Below, one piece after another: positions 1-8,754 of a DNA stretch of 64,000 bases. The first letter of the stretch is position 1, and every line of letters begins with the position of its first letter. The translations under genes were made by a program, and so were the position numbers. The DNA is taken from NCBI GenBank assembly GCA_024688685.1, contig JAILDX010000008.1, forward strand, positions 62,001-126,000, read 5' to 3'. The notes under the pieces are model-generated. The model saw nothing but the letters and a program-made list of their open reading frames with translations. It did not search any database and was not told the origin of the DNA. The stretch comes from Saccharofermentans sp. (GTDB lineage: Bacteria; Bacillota; Clostridia; Saccharofermentanales; Saccharofermentanaceae).

Positions 1-6
1 ATAAAC

Positions 7-936
7 ATGAAACATTTACGTATTATCGCTCTCATAACTTGCATTGCAGTAACGCTTTCGTTTTCCGGCTGCGATAAGGATGACACCGGCACTGCTGAGG
101 TCCCTGCCACGGACGAGACTGTTGAGGAAACAGCTGAGGAAACTGAAGAAGCAGACCGGGACCATCCTTCATCAGAAAACTCAAGATCCGCAAGGTCTTC
201 TCAAGACGGCATAAAGAGACCCGAGGAAGACACGGAGGAAGAGACCTCTGAAGAAAGTGAGGATGACACGGAGGAAGAGTCCTCTGAAGAAAGTGAGGAT
301 GAGCAGGACATCTCAGAACACAGAAGGAGCCATTCCGGGGATTCCGGACAGAGCAGTTCAGAAGGGAGTAATTCTCACTCTTCCGGATCCACAGGTTCTA
401 CCGGAACTTCCGGTTCGGGCAGGTCATCAGGTACAACAAGCAGAAGAAAAAAGACGGATTCTTCATCAGTATCATCTTCTTCAACTGATACTTCAGTCCA
501 GACAACGGAAGAAGCGGATGAAGAGCCTGTAGAAGAGACTGTGGAAGAGCTTGTGGAAGAATCATCTGAACAGGAGGATCCGGCTGAAGAAACAGTCACT
601 GAAGATCCTGTCTCCGAAGACACTATAACCGGCGGAGCAGAATTACTCTACACGGTAACAGGAGACACATTCGCACTCGATATCGAAGTGGAAGGGGATT
701 CATATCTTGAGCTCCACCTGAAGGACGGAATAACCTACAGCGGAACCATTACCATTGCACCTTCGGAAGATGCTGACGAGGAATACGATGTTGTTTATGT
801 GGTCATCGACGAAGGCTGCACCTGGGAACTTACGGGAGACTGTGTTATCTCCGAAATAGAACTGAACGGAAATATCATTTTTAACGGCTTTACGATAACC
901 ATGGCAGACGGAACAGTACTGTCAGAAGAAGCGTAA
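7..936 (+). CDS. acidic, repeat-rich lipoprotein
   Basis: A 309-residue putative surface lipoprotein of unknown function. The first 22 residues form a lipoprotein signal with lipobox SFSGC, so Cys22 would be lipidated. Residues about 25-200 are low-complexity Glu/Ser/Thr sequence and look like a flexible stalk. They include an exact-phase 36-bp duplication at 229-264 and 265-300. Residues about 205-309 are compositionally normal, probably beta-rich and acidic, and may be the functional head. No family was recognised. The ATG is 6 bases from the window edge, so the ribosome binding site cannot be judged. The lipoprotein assignment is firm; the role is open. Confidence 0.75.
   Translation: MKHLRIIALITCIAVTLSFSGCDKDDTGTAEVPATDETVEETAEETEEADRDHPSSENSRSARSSQDGIKRPEEDTEEETSEESEDDTEEESSEESEDEQDISEHRRSHSGDSGQSSSEGSNSHSSGSTGSTGTSGSGRSSGTTSRRKKTDSSSVSSSSTDTSVQTTEEADEEPVEETVEELVEESSEQEDPAEETVTEDPVSEDTITGGAELLYTVTGDTFALDIEVEGDSYLELHLKDGITYSGTITIAPSEDADEEYDVVYVVIDEGCTWELTGDCVISEIELNGNIIFNGFTITMADGTVLSEEA
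229..300 (+). repeat. 36-bp tandem duplication in lipoprotein stalk
   Basis: Two adjacent 36-bp copies (229-264, 265-300) differ at one base and keep the reading frame. They encode repeated Asp-Thr-Glu/Ser-Glu-Glu blocks. Slippage in such a stalk would change its length. Confidence 0.85.
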
Positions 937-982
937 TAAACTAACCATTCTTCTTTTCCCATTCCCTATCACTGAGGCGTCG

Positions 983-2353
983 TCATCCCTGGCGGCGCCT
1001 TATCAGTTCGAGAAGCGAATCCCTGTCATTCGGCACAAGCCCGTTAACATAATCATCAAAGGCTGCTTCCAGTATCCTGCCGACCTGAGGGCCGGGCTGA
1101 ACTCCGAGATCAAGGACATCTTTTCCCGATATCGCAAGATCCGACGCTCTGAATACCGCGCCGCTGTTTTCTATCTCTTTGGCAGTCTCAATGATCTCCG
1201 AAAGCAGGGTCAGTCTTTTCATTCCGGAGAACGAATGCGCAAGTAAATCAGCTCTCTGGAGGATTGCCAGTTTCTTAAGAAACTCAGGGCCGCAGTTGCA
1301 CATCATCCTGTGAACAGATGACCTGGACGGGTTCACATAATAGTCGTGATATCTGACGAGTCTGACCGTCTCCTCCCTGACCTCATTTGAATATCGCAGT
1401 TCCAGAAGAACACGCTCGCATATCTTCGCACTGACTTCCGGATGACCTTTCATATGACCTGTTCCCGAGATATCAGTATAAAAGCAGGCCGGTTTCCCTA
1501 TATCGTGAAAGAGCGCCGCAAGCGCAAGACAAAGGTCCCTTTTACCCGATCCGTCTGCCGGTATATTGTCAAGAACCGCAAGAGTGTGCTCCAGCACATC
1601 CTTATCGTGGTATGCCGACTTCTGATTAAAGCCCTCGCAATCCTTAAGCTCGGGAATGATATAAGCCAGGATCGCAACTGATCTTCTGATCACTCCCGTC
1701 GCAAACGGTGATACCACCAGACTGTTCAGCTCCGCCGCTATCCTCTCTCCCGAAATATTATGCAGAAGCGGTGCGGCCTTCTCCATCGCCGCAAATGTAT
1801 CCTTCTCTATCCCGAAACCAAGCTGTGCCGAGAATCTCAGGCACCTCAGGATACGCAGCGCATCTTCATTGAACCTCGCGTCAGCGTCACCGACTGCTCT
1901 GATAGTCTTTGTCCTTATATCCTCAAGACCTCCGACCTTATCCGTAACTGCTCCGTCCTTGTCGAGGTACATCGCATTGATCGTAATATCTCTTCTCGCG
2001 ACATCCCCTCCGATATCGCGCGTAAATGTAACGTTTTCCGGATGCCTGCTGTCCCTGTAATCACCGTCTATGCGAAACGTGGTTATCTCCACAGGATTGC
2101 CTTCTATCACCGCTGTGACCGTACCATGCTTAATGCCTGTGGGAATGACTTCAATGCCGTTAGCCTCCATGATCCCTACTGTCTCCTCCGGCATCGCCGA
2201 AGTGGTTACATCGTAATCATGAGGGATCTTTCCCATGACAAGATCTCTTACCGCCCCGCCTACGATATAGCTTTCAAAACCGGCGTCATTGAGCAACGCC
2301 AGTGCGGTCCTGCAGTATTGCGGAATCACTTTCTCAGAGATTGTATAGGACAC
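983..2353 (-). CDS. cca: CCA tRNA nucleotidyltransferase, HD-domain type
   Basis: Adds or repairs the 3' CCA end of tRNAs from CTP and ATP in the cytoplasm. The N-terminal class II nucleotidyltransferase head shows GGAVRDLVMGKIPHDYDV near residues 32-50, including the metal-binding Asp pair. The RNA-binding motif around RRDITINAM follows. A C-terminal HD hydrolase domain shows FHDIGKP near residue 283. At 456 residues it has normal length for the HD-containing family. The GTG start overlaps the 3' end of the upstream alcohol-dehydrogenase-like gene by 20 bases, so the two are probably translationally coupled. Confidence 0.93.
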   Translation of the reverse strand: MSYTISEKVIPQYCRTALALLNDAGFESYIVGGAVRDLVMGKIPHDYDVTTSAMPEETVGIMEANGIEVIPTGIKHGTVTAVIEGNPVEITTFRIDGDYRDSRHPENVTFTRDIGGDVARRDITINAMYLDKDGAVTDKVGGLEDIRTKTIRAVGDADARFNEDALRILRCLRFSAQLGFGIEKDTFAAMEKAAPLLHNISGERIAAELNSLVVSPFATGVIRRSVAILAYIIPELKDCEGFNQKSAYHDKDVLEHTLAVLDNIPADGSGKRDLCLALAALFHDIGKPACFYTDISGTGHMKGHPEVSAKICERVLLELRYSNEVREETVRLVRYHDYYVNPSRSSVHRMMCNCGPEFLKKLAILQRADLLAHSFSGMKRLTLLSEIIETAKEIENSGAVFRASDLAISGKDVLDLGVQPGPQVGRILEAAFDDYVNGLVPNDRDSLLELIRRRQG

Positions 2354-3503
2354 CTGTCAGTCTGTCTGTTGCTATGCGCGGCTGATAACCCATATCCGTC
2401 ATAACTCTTCTGACACTCTCAGCGATCTTCTGTCTGTCATCAGGAGTCATATTGGGGATAACTTCATCAGGCGTGTTCTTGTTATAGATATCACCGACTG
2501 TCTCGATAAAAGTCTGAGCAGCACTTATGGTATCGAGAGACGAAGTGCAGAAATGCTGTGATCTTGATATCTCCGCCATGTCATCGGCTGCAAACTCAAG
2601 CATCTCACGAAGCACTTTCACAAGGATCCTGCCCATGCCTACACCGTACTCGCATCCGTACCTGATCTGCATCTCATGCATGATGAAATACGTATATCCG
2701 AAACCTAACTTTATGGTCGACAATCCCGCATAGAACCCGCCTACCGCAACCTTCGTCTGGAGATACGGATCGAGCTTGTCGGCAACGAGATTATCCAGTC
2801 TTCCTATGATCTTATAAATCGCAACCGCAGCATTAGCCTTATATTCCGGATTAGCCGCCGCAAAAGGCGACAGATATGCCTCGATAGCGAAACAGAGCGC
2901 ATTGAGGGACGAGAACGCCACTGTCTCAGTATTGCGCATCATCATCTCGGAATCGATGACAACGATATGAGGAAGCATTATCTGGCTGATGCAGTTGATC
3001 CATGAATTTGAATAATGATCAAAAAAAGTGCACTCAGGAGTTGCGGATGTCGGTGTGCTGTCGACAACGACACATGCGAGAAGCTTGATGTCATACTTGA
3101 TATTGCCTATTCCTGCAAAGGATGCCGGTTTGCCCGGGTTGGTGGCACATACCGCAGTCATCTTGGCAACATAGATATCATGCCTGTTGCCTACTGCCAC
3201 AATGGTATCGCAGTTATACTCCTTATACATATCAAGAGCACCTTCGATATCCCTGCTGTCAGCTACGATATTGCGGCGCTGATAGATAAATGTGCGGAGA
3301 CCTGTATCATTATATTTCCTGATCATTGCCTCGACGGGTCTGTAGTCAAGTGTGGCCTTATTAGAAAGAATGAGCACTCTTTTGGAGCCCTTCCCCTTGA
3401 GGACTTCAGCCAATTCTCCGGCAGAACCTGCATCGATATAAAGGGTCTGCTGCGTAACACCATCCCTTTGCGTTGTCTTAATGAAGTTCTGCTTTGATGA
3501 CAT
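2334..3503 (-). CDS. iron-containing alcohol dehydrogenase homologue, degenerate
   Basis: A 389-residue protein with the overall layout of the group III iron-dependent alcohol dehydrogenase/dehydroquinate synthase-like fold. The family normally binds a divalent metal through one Asp and three His and binds NAD through a GGGS loop. By alignment on family motifs, the metal-ligand positions read Asn201, Phe205, Tyr272 and Tyr286, and the GGGS loop reads VGNRHD near 104-109. It is therefore unlikely to be a classical dehydrogenase. I chose the ATG at 3503 because GGGAG sits 5 bases upstream; a TTG six codons earlier is also open. It is encoded upstream of and overlapping cca. The fold assignment is good; the function is unknown. 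Confidence 0.72.
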   Translation of the reverse strand: MSSKQNFIKTTQRDGVTQQTLYIDAGSAGELAEVLKGKGSKRVLILSNKATLDYRPVEAMIRKYNDTGLRTFIYQRRNIVADSRDIEGALDMYKEYNCDTIVAVGNRHDIYVAKMTAVCATNPGKPASFAGIGNIKYDIKLLACVVVDSTPTSATPECTFFDHYSNSWINCISQIMLPHIVVIDSEMMMRNTETVAFSSLNALCFAIEAYLSPFAAANPEYKANAAVAIYKIIGRLDNLVADKLDPYLQTKVAVGGFYAGLSTIKLGFGYTYFIMHEMQIRYGCEYGVGMGRILVKVLREMLEFAADDMAEISRSQHFCTSSLDTISAAQTFIETVGDIYNKNTPDEVIPNMTPDDRQKIAESVRRVMTDMGYQPRIATDRLTGVLYNL

Positions 3504-3604
3504 CTTTACTCCCGCCTTCAAGAATGTAAATTAATTATATCATCTAAGGCTTTAAAACGGTTATAATTAAATATATTTCTGAAAAACAGACGTGGAGGTT
3601 CCCT

Positions 3605-5818
3605 ATGTACAGCCTGACCAAATACGCCAGATCACTAAATGATATTTCACTGACTGACAATACAGTTACTCTCGGACTTAAACTCACCGAGTTCACCGAG
3701 AGCCCCCTTACAGAGAGCGGCCGCGACAGCGGCAGAATGAAGGTAATGCTCAGTTCACCCGCTTCCGGAATAATCCGCATCAACTGCTGGGTCAGATATA
3801 CAGGAAGGGATGAGACAAAGATCATCAATACCCGTCCTTCCGCAACCGGCATTGTTGAGCAGAGCGATGACGACATTATTTTCAAGAGCGGAACGCTTGA
3901 AGCAAAGATCTCAAAGAACGGGACTTTCTTCAGGATCATATTCAGCTACTGCGGTATCCCCATTACAGCAACCGCTCTCAACGCTTTCTTCAACACACAA
4001 AGGCCTTCAGAGTATACAGGTGCCTGCTTTGACATAACACCGGGCGAGTCCTGCTTTGGTCTCGGCGGCGGCGGAAGTGTTGACATTATCGGTCACAAGG
4101 AGATCACTGATAATTCCAACGAGAGTGCCGCTTTCAACAAGGTTCCTTTCTTTGTTTCGTCCAGAGGTTACGGCATCTTTGTAAACTCTATCGGCGCAGT
4201 AAAGTTTGACATCGCATCACAGAGCGGATCGATCGCATTCTCCCAGGAGGGTGAGAGCATTGAGTTCTATGTTTTCGCCGGCAATAATCCTGCGGAAGTC
4301 ATCGGCAGTTATGTAAATCTCGTCGGCAGAGATGATTCTTTCGAGAGCCTTACTGAGGGTCTGTCCCTGAATTATAACGGCAGTTTCGATTTTACGGATG
4401 AAAGCATAATCTCAGAGATCGAGCAGGCAAACGGACTCGGATTAACGATCTCAGAGCTGTGGCTCGGGAACGGATATCTTCCCAAAAACTCAAGATCAGG
4501 CTACAGCTGGGACCTTGAGAGATTCCCTGATCCGGGCAGGTTCATCAGGAGGATCCATGACAAAGGTATCAAGCTTGGTATTTCGGTATCGCCTTATATC
4601 TCTGATGCAAATCCCGAATACCTGGAGTGTGTGGATAACGATTTCCTCGTTAAGAATACGGATGGAAGCATCCTTTTGTCTGAATATGAGCTCGGTTCAA
4701 TGGCTATAGTTGATGTTACAAATCAGTCGGCAAGGAACTGGCTCGGACTCCGCATCGACACTATCCTGAACACAGGTGTTGATCTGGTCGAGGCAGATTT
4801 CAGATACGAACTCCTGAATACAGGCGACAGATCAATAGCTTTCTATAACAGTTTCGGTGTGACATTCAACGGTGTCGTCAAGGACTGCGCTTCCAGATGC
4901 ATCGGTTCCGACAGAGATTCGATCATCAAGAACTGTACAGGCGCGGGTGACCAGACAAGTCCTTTCCGCAACATCTATATGAACAAGAATACGGCAAGCT
5001 ACAGCAGCCTTGCATGCGCTGTAAACAATGCCCTCTCATACGGAATGAGCGGCTACGGTATCGTCAATATGGACGTTCCTTCCATCGCTTCTTCATCACC
5101 CACGCTTTATACGAGATGGTTCCAGACGGCAATGCTCATGCCGCATTTCAGACTGCCCGTTCCCTTTTGCAAGGACGGCGAGATGCTTGAGAATCTCAAG
5201 CTGGCATCCAATATCAGGACAGGACTTCTTGCTTATATCGAGTCATGCTGTATGGAATCCGTCACTTACGGTATCCCTGCAGTAAGACCTCTGCAGCTGG
5301 AGTTTATGAACGACAAGCTCGCTTCAAAATGCAGCAATCAGTACATGCTCGGATCATCAGTCATGATCTGCCCGGCAATGTCCGGCTCCGGCAATATCAG
5401 TTTCTATGTACCCGCCGGCAAATGGACCAATTTCCTTACCAGAGAAGTTGTTCAGGGACCCAGGATCCTGTCACGCAAGGTAGAGATGAGAGAGATCCCG
5501 ATCTACATAAGACCGAATTCGATCATCACTTCACATACTGGGGAGACGATCACGTTCTCGTGTTTCGAGCTGACAGACGGCAAGGTTGCCGCAGCTGAAG
5601 TTCTGGGAACGGGCAAGGCGTCATCGGGTGTCGTGAATGTCCTCAAAAGTGGCAATCAGATCAATGTCAAGACTGACGGTTTCGGAAGGGCATCCAAGAG
5701 AGTCATCCTTATGGGCATCGGAAATGTCGTAGGCGTATCTGAAGGTTTCCCTGAGAGTGACGGCTACGGAACAACGATCGAGTTCAATTCAAATGAACTG
5801 GTGATCACCCTCGGCTGA
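3605..5818 (+). CDS. glycoside hydrolase family 31 (alpha-glucosidase/alpha-xylosidase-like)
   Basis: A 737-residue retaining alpha-glycosidase of family GH31, probably cytoplasmic because no signal peptide is present. The N-terminal half is the beta-sandwich region. The (beta/alpha)8 barrel follows, with VEADFRYE supplying the likely nucleophile Asp398 and GAGDQTSP the likely acid/base Asp449. The family landmark LYTRWFQTAMLMPHFRLP is also present. The motif wording is closer to YicI-type alpha-xylosidases than to maltases, but the substrate cannot be fixed. GGAGG sits just upstream of the ATG. Its end overlaps the convergent hydrolase gene by 14 bases. Xyloglucan-derived oligosaccharides are a reasonable substrate guess given the nearby GH5. 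Confidence 0.88.
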   Translation: MYSLTKYARSLNDISLTDNTVTLGLKLTEFTESPLTESGRDSGRMKVMLSSPASGIIRINCWVRYTGRDETKIINTRPSATGIVEQSDDDIIFKSGTLEAKISKNGTFFRIIFSYCGIPITATALNAFFNTQRPSEYTGACFDITPGESCFGLGGGGSVDIIGHKEITDNSNESAAFNKVPFFVSSRGYGIFVNSIGAVKFDIASQSGSIAFSQEGESIEFYVFAGNNPAEVIGSYVNLVGRDDSFESLTEGLSLNYNGSFDFTDESIISEIEQANGLGLTISELWLGNGYLPKNSRSGYSWDLERFPDPGRFIRRIHDKGIKLGISVSPYISDANPEYLECVDNDFLVKNTDGSILLSEYELGSMAIVDVTNQSARNWLGLRIDTILNTGVDLVEADFRYELLNTGDRSIAFYNSFGVTFNGVVKDCASRCIGSDRDSIIKNCTGAGDQTSPFRNIYMNKNTASYSSLACAVNNALSYGMSGYGIVNMDVPSIASSSPTLYTRWFQTAMLMPHFRLPVPFCKDGEMLENLKLASNIRTGLLAYIESCCMESVTYGIPAVRPLQLEFMNDKLASKCSNQYMLGSSVMICPAMSGSGNISFYVPAGKWTNFLTREVVQGPRILSRKVEMREIPIYIRPNSIITSHTGETITFSCFELTDGKVAAAEVLGTGKASSGVVNVLKSGNQINVKTDGFGRASKRVILMGIGNVVGVSEGFPESDGYGTTIEFNSNELVITLG

Positions 5819-6755
5819 GATTCTTTGTAAAGAACTTGTCGATATCAGCAAAATATTCGGATCTGACCGGCTCGTGCTGTATCTCATGACGGTACGGGCC
5901 GTATGATTTCTCATCCACAGGAGCACCCTTGTCCTCCATTGCCTTTATGACCTTCTTTACACCCACACCGTAGGATCCGACAGGGTCTTCTTCCCCGTAA
6001 GTAAAGAAGATGGGACTCAGTGCCAGATTGTTGTAGGCATCGGGACTCTGGATAAAATCAACGAGCGTGAACAGGTCATAAAAACCTTTGCCGGTGAAAG
6101 TAAATCCGAGCATATCGTCCTTAACGTAAATGTCGATCTCCTTCTCATCTGTTGATATCCAGTCGAATGGAGTCTTCGCATTCTTGATCCTCTTGTTATA
6201 GCTGCCGAATGCTGCCGCATTAACGAGATTAGCCGGCTTCTTCTTGCCTGCCATCGATGCCAGGAACTTCGCGAAACCTACTGCGGGATTGGGACCCATC
6301 GTCGACGAGATCAGGTACGCATCATACCCCTTGTTGTATTTGGGAAGCGAATAGATCGCCCTCGCAACAAATGAACCCATTGAATGTCCGTAAAGGAAGA
6401 TCGGAAGGTCTTCGCCAAGCCTGTTCCTCGTCTCCTTGCGCATCTTCAGGATGTCCGAGATCGTCTTAAAGATTGCTTCCTTGCCTTCCCCGAAATATCC
6501 GAGAGGCATGTCGTTATTCTTATTCAGTTCATACGTCCCGCCATGTCCGAGCATATCCATGCCGCAGACATGCCAGCCCTTCTCATTGAGAAATGCGATC
6601 ATCTCTTCATATCTTCCGATATATTCAGCCATGCCATGGCAGATCTGTATGATACCCTTCGGTGAACTGCTTGATGTCGGATAGATATATCCCTGTATCC
6701 TGTTGCCGCCGCCGATCGACGCTTCAAAAGTAACTGATTCTTTATTCAAACTCAT
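5805..6755 (-). CDS. alpha/beta hydrolase, serine aminopeptidase S33/monoacylglycerol-lipase-like
   Basis: A 316-residue cytosolic hydrolase without a signal peptide. The nucleophile elbow GHSMG places Ser125. The oxyanion region is CHGMAEYIGRYE near 39-50. The Asp of the triad is probably in YGEEDPVGSYG and the His in GPYRHEIQHEP near the C-terminus. These fit the Hydrolase_4 family, which includes lysophospholipases and monoacylglycerol lipases. The start overlaps the end of the yugP-like gene by 4 bases, so the two form an operon. The substrate cannot be predicted. Confidence 0.85.
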   Translation of the reverse strand: MSLNKESVTFEASIGGGNRIQGYIYPTSSSSPKGIIQICHGMAEYIGRYEEMIAFLNEKGWHVCGMDMLGHGGTYELNKNNDMPLGYFGEGKEAIFKTISDILKMRKETRNRLGEDLPIFLYGHSMGSFVARAIYSLPKYNKGYDAYLISSTMGPNPAVGFAKFLASMAGKKKPANLVNAAAFGSYNKRIKNAKTPFDWISTDEKEIDIYVKDDMLGFTFTGKGFYDLFTLVDFIQSPDAYNNLALSPIFFTYGEEDPVGSYGVGVKKVIKAMEDKGAPVDEKSYGPYRHEIQHEPVRSEYFADIDKFFTKNLSRG

Positions 6756-7450
6756 CTTCTCCGTCCTCCTCTCATCGCAAGAAGTCTCAGCAGTGTTACG
6801 GCAGAGCTTGCAAGTGCGATCGCATATGTATCACCTGCCGCCCACAAGAGTTTCTTGGCAGCACCGAGCTGCTCATCCGATACCCATCCAAATTCCTGCA
6901 TCGCCTTCCATCCGCGTCTGCTCGCATCTCTCTCAATCCAGAGGGTTACCGCATAAAAGATAACGGCGACACTGTACATAACGATACCGGCTGTCGAAAT
7001 ATAATACCCGATCCCTCCTGCATCCTTCTCGATAAAATACGAGAGCATAACGCCGGCAATGCATACGTAAATGCCTGCCTGCGAACAGAAATTAACAACA
7101 GGAGCGATCAGCTGTCTGATACGGTAACCTGTCATTCCCTTTATATCCTGAAGTGCGTGACCTGCTTCATGTGCAGCTATGGCTACGGCAGCGATCGAGT
7201 TCCTCTCGTACGTCGTATCCGAAAGATAGATCGCGCCCTCCTTTGAGTTGTAGCAGTCCGTCAGCTCACCGCCCGTATGTTTGATAACAAGACCAAAGGC
7301 ATCATTTGCCTGGAGCATCTGTCTTACCGCTTCATTGGCCGTGATGCCGCTGGCTACCGGAATCTGCGAGTACTTGCTTACAAGGCTCTTCAGCCTGCCC
7401 TGAATGATAAGGCTGACAACAAAGATAACGATCATTATTATGTAGAACAT
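6752..7450 (-). CDS. YugP-like neutral zinc metallopeptidase, membrane-bound
   Basis: A 232-residue integral membrane peptidase of the YugP family. An N-terminal membrane anchor (residues about 1-17) is followed by a soluble segment with the HEAGH zinc motif (AIAAHEAGHALQD, about residue 92), then two or three hydrophobic helices. The family is common in Firmicutes; its substrates are poorly known. A good ribosome binding site (GGGGGAT) precedes the ATG. It overlaps the downstream hydrolase gene by 4 bases. Confidence 0.85.
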   Translation of the reverse strand: MFYIIMIVIFVVSLIIQGRLKSLVSKYSQIPVASGITANEAVRQMLQANDAFGLVIKHTGGELTDCYNSKEGAIYLSDTTYERNSIAAVAIAAHEAGHALQDIKGMTGYRIRQLIAPVVNFCSQAGIYVCIAGVMLSYFIEKDAGGIGYYISTAGIVMYSVAVIFYAVTLWIERDASRRGWKAMQEFGWVSDEQLGAAKKLLWAAGDTYAIALASSAVTLLRLLAMRGGRRR

Positions 7451-7552
7451 TTATTTTTATCCCCCTGCGGATATTCCTATATAATGTTGATTATAACACG
7501 GTTCGATTGCATAAACCTGTTAGTATAGCATGCTGCAGTCCTTATAAATCTC

Positions 7553-7590
7553 CGAAATCGTACGATTTATCGACAATCCGTATGATTTCG
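7553..7590. repeat. 12-bp imperfect inverted repeat upstream of nuclease-like gene
   Basis: CGAAATCGTACG (7553-7564) and CGTATGATTTCG (7579-7590) are inverted copies with one transition. They lie about 50-85 bases upstream of the predicted transcription start at 7638. This could be an operator for the nuclease-like gene; no transcript would terminate here. Confidence 0.4.
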
Positions 7591-7625
7591 TATTTTATGT
7601 CACATAACTCAGGCCTTTGCGCCTT

Positions 7626-7631
7626 TATAAT
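7626..7631 (+). promoter_or_regulatory. -10 box of a leaderless promoter
   Basis: TATAAT lies exactly 6 bases before the ATG at 7638, so transcription should start at or beside the A of the start codon. No convincing Shine-Dalgarno sequence is available to this start. Confidence 0.55.
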
Positions 7632-7637
7632 TCAGGT

Positions 7638-8465
7638 ATGTATGATATTAGACACCATGAGTTAATGATCAGTTTTCTTCGTAAGCGTTTGGCGGAAATG
7701 CCGCGCGGAAGTTTTGGAACGTGCCGCGGCCAGCAGGTCGTGTATGTTATTTATGATCCGATGGATCCATCTGTTAGTTGGAAGGATAAGAGATGTTACA
7801 AAGTCAACTCTGAACAAGGAAGATTATGGTCGCATCTGATTGCTGAATATATACAAACCGAAGAGCAACTCAGACAGCTTACCGCATCATGGCACCAGCT
7901 GTATAAGTTTGATCCGCGTAATATTGAATACCCGCTCTCAAAGAAAAGGAATACCATTCTTACCGAAGAATTCTTCCACGCAGCAAAAGAAAACGCAAAT
8001 CCGATACCTATAGAAAACCCTATTGAGTATAAAGGTCATATCCTCAGATCCAAGAATGAATTGATAGGTGTCCGCACCGTCGAGAAATTTGGCCTTCAGT
8101 ATAAGATTGAGATAGCCTTAGGAGATGATCCGTTTGATATGCTTTACCCCGATATCACGGTCCTGGTTCCTTATCAGCAAAGGTGCATACCTGTTGAGCT
8201 CAACGGCGCACTGGATAACATAAAGTATGCGAACAGATCACTTAACCGTCAGGGATCCTACTTAGGAGACGGACTTATGATAAGCAAAGATGTAATTTTC
8301 ACTGATATTGCAGACAAAAGCTTATTCTATACTGAGTTATTTGAAACCCAGCTTAAACTGGCTATCTTGGCGGGACTGGATGACATAGTTTTCCCACATG
8401 GTTACAGCGACGATATATATATGCTGACTGGTAACTCGCTGTTTAGCAGTTTTAATTTTCCTTAA
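7638..8465 (+). CDS. hypothetical protein with a possible PD-(D/E)XK nuclease core
   Basis: A 275-residue protein with no close match recognised. Residues about 128-205 read like an endonuclease-fold core: a conserved Ser-Lys-x-Glu helix (LRSKNELIGVRTVEKFGL), then YPDITVL with an Asp, then IPVELNGALD with a Glu. That order (Glu, Asp, Glu-x-N) is seen in many small clostridial PD-(D/E)XK-like proteins; this is inference. I chose the ATG at 7638 over an upstream TTG because a -10 box is placed for leaderless initiation. The last about 20 codons and the stop lie in a diverged copy of the 62-bp repeat that continues downstream. Confidence 0.6.
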   Translation: MYDIRHHELMISFLRKRLAEMPRGSFGTCRGQQVVYVIYDPMDPSVSWKDKRCYKVNSEQGRLWSHLIAEYIQTEEQLRQLTASWHQLYKFDPRNIEYPLSKKRNTILTEEFFHAAKENANPIPIENPIEYKGHILRSKNELIGVRTVEKFGLQYKIEIALGDDPFDMLYPDITVLVPYQQRCIPVELNGALDNIKYANRSLNRQGSYLGDGLMISKDVIFTDIADKSLFYTELFETQLKLAILAGLDDIVFPHGYSDDIYMLTGNSLFSSFNFP

Positions 8466-8680
8466 CAGCGACTACAACAGCGACTTTCAGTTCTTATTCG
8501 CTGTTTATATCAGAATTACAGCTTCAACAGCGAATGTGGCAGCGATTTTGGCACACTATTCGCTGTTAACACTAGAATAATGGTACCAACAGCGACTACG
8601 ACAGCGATTCCAACACGATATTCGCCGTTAACACTAAATTAACAGTGCCGCCAGCGACTTCAACAGCGATTTTGTGTGAG
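8402..8680 (+). repeat. 62-bp tandem repeat running into a coding 3' end
   Basis: Copies start at 8464, 8526, 8588 and 8650 (the last is partial), an exact 62-bp period. A diverged copy from about 8402 lies inside the end of the preceding gene: its TCGCTGTT block at 8436-8443 is exactly 62 bases before the next. Each unit begins with (A)ACAGCGA, repeats ACAGCGA about 14 bases later, and carries the inverted TTCGCTGTT about 33 bases in. In the second intergenic unit AACAGCGAA (8526-8534) pairs perfectly with 8559-8567. Each unit could therefore form a hairpin. Confidence 0.88.
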
Positions 8681-8692
8681 CCCCAACAAAAA

Positions 8693-8723
8693 CCACCCGG
8701 GTCACACACCGTGACCCGGGTGG
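8693..8723 (-). terminator. strong terminator of pgk-tpiA, probably bidirectional
   Basis: A perfect 13-bp stem (8693-8705 with 8711-8723, 5-base loop) is followed on the minus strand by TTTTTGTT and on the plus strand by GAGTTTT. It lies 32 bases past the pgk-tpiA stop and also closes the plus-strand repeat region. Confidence 0.9.
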
Positions 8724-8754
8724 GAGTTTTACATAACCAGGTTATTTAACCTAC

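Noticed and set aside
975..1000. 8-bp hairpin overlapping the cca stop codon
   Set aside because: No T-run on either strand after the stem, and the right arm is coding sequence; not a convincing terminator.
8464..8680. Could the 62-bp repeats be a CRISPR array?
   Set aside because: The whole unit is repeated with no unique spacers, and there are no cas genes.
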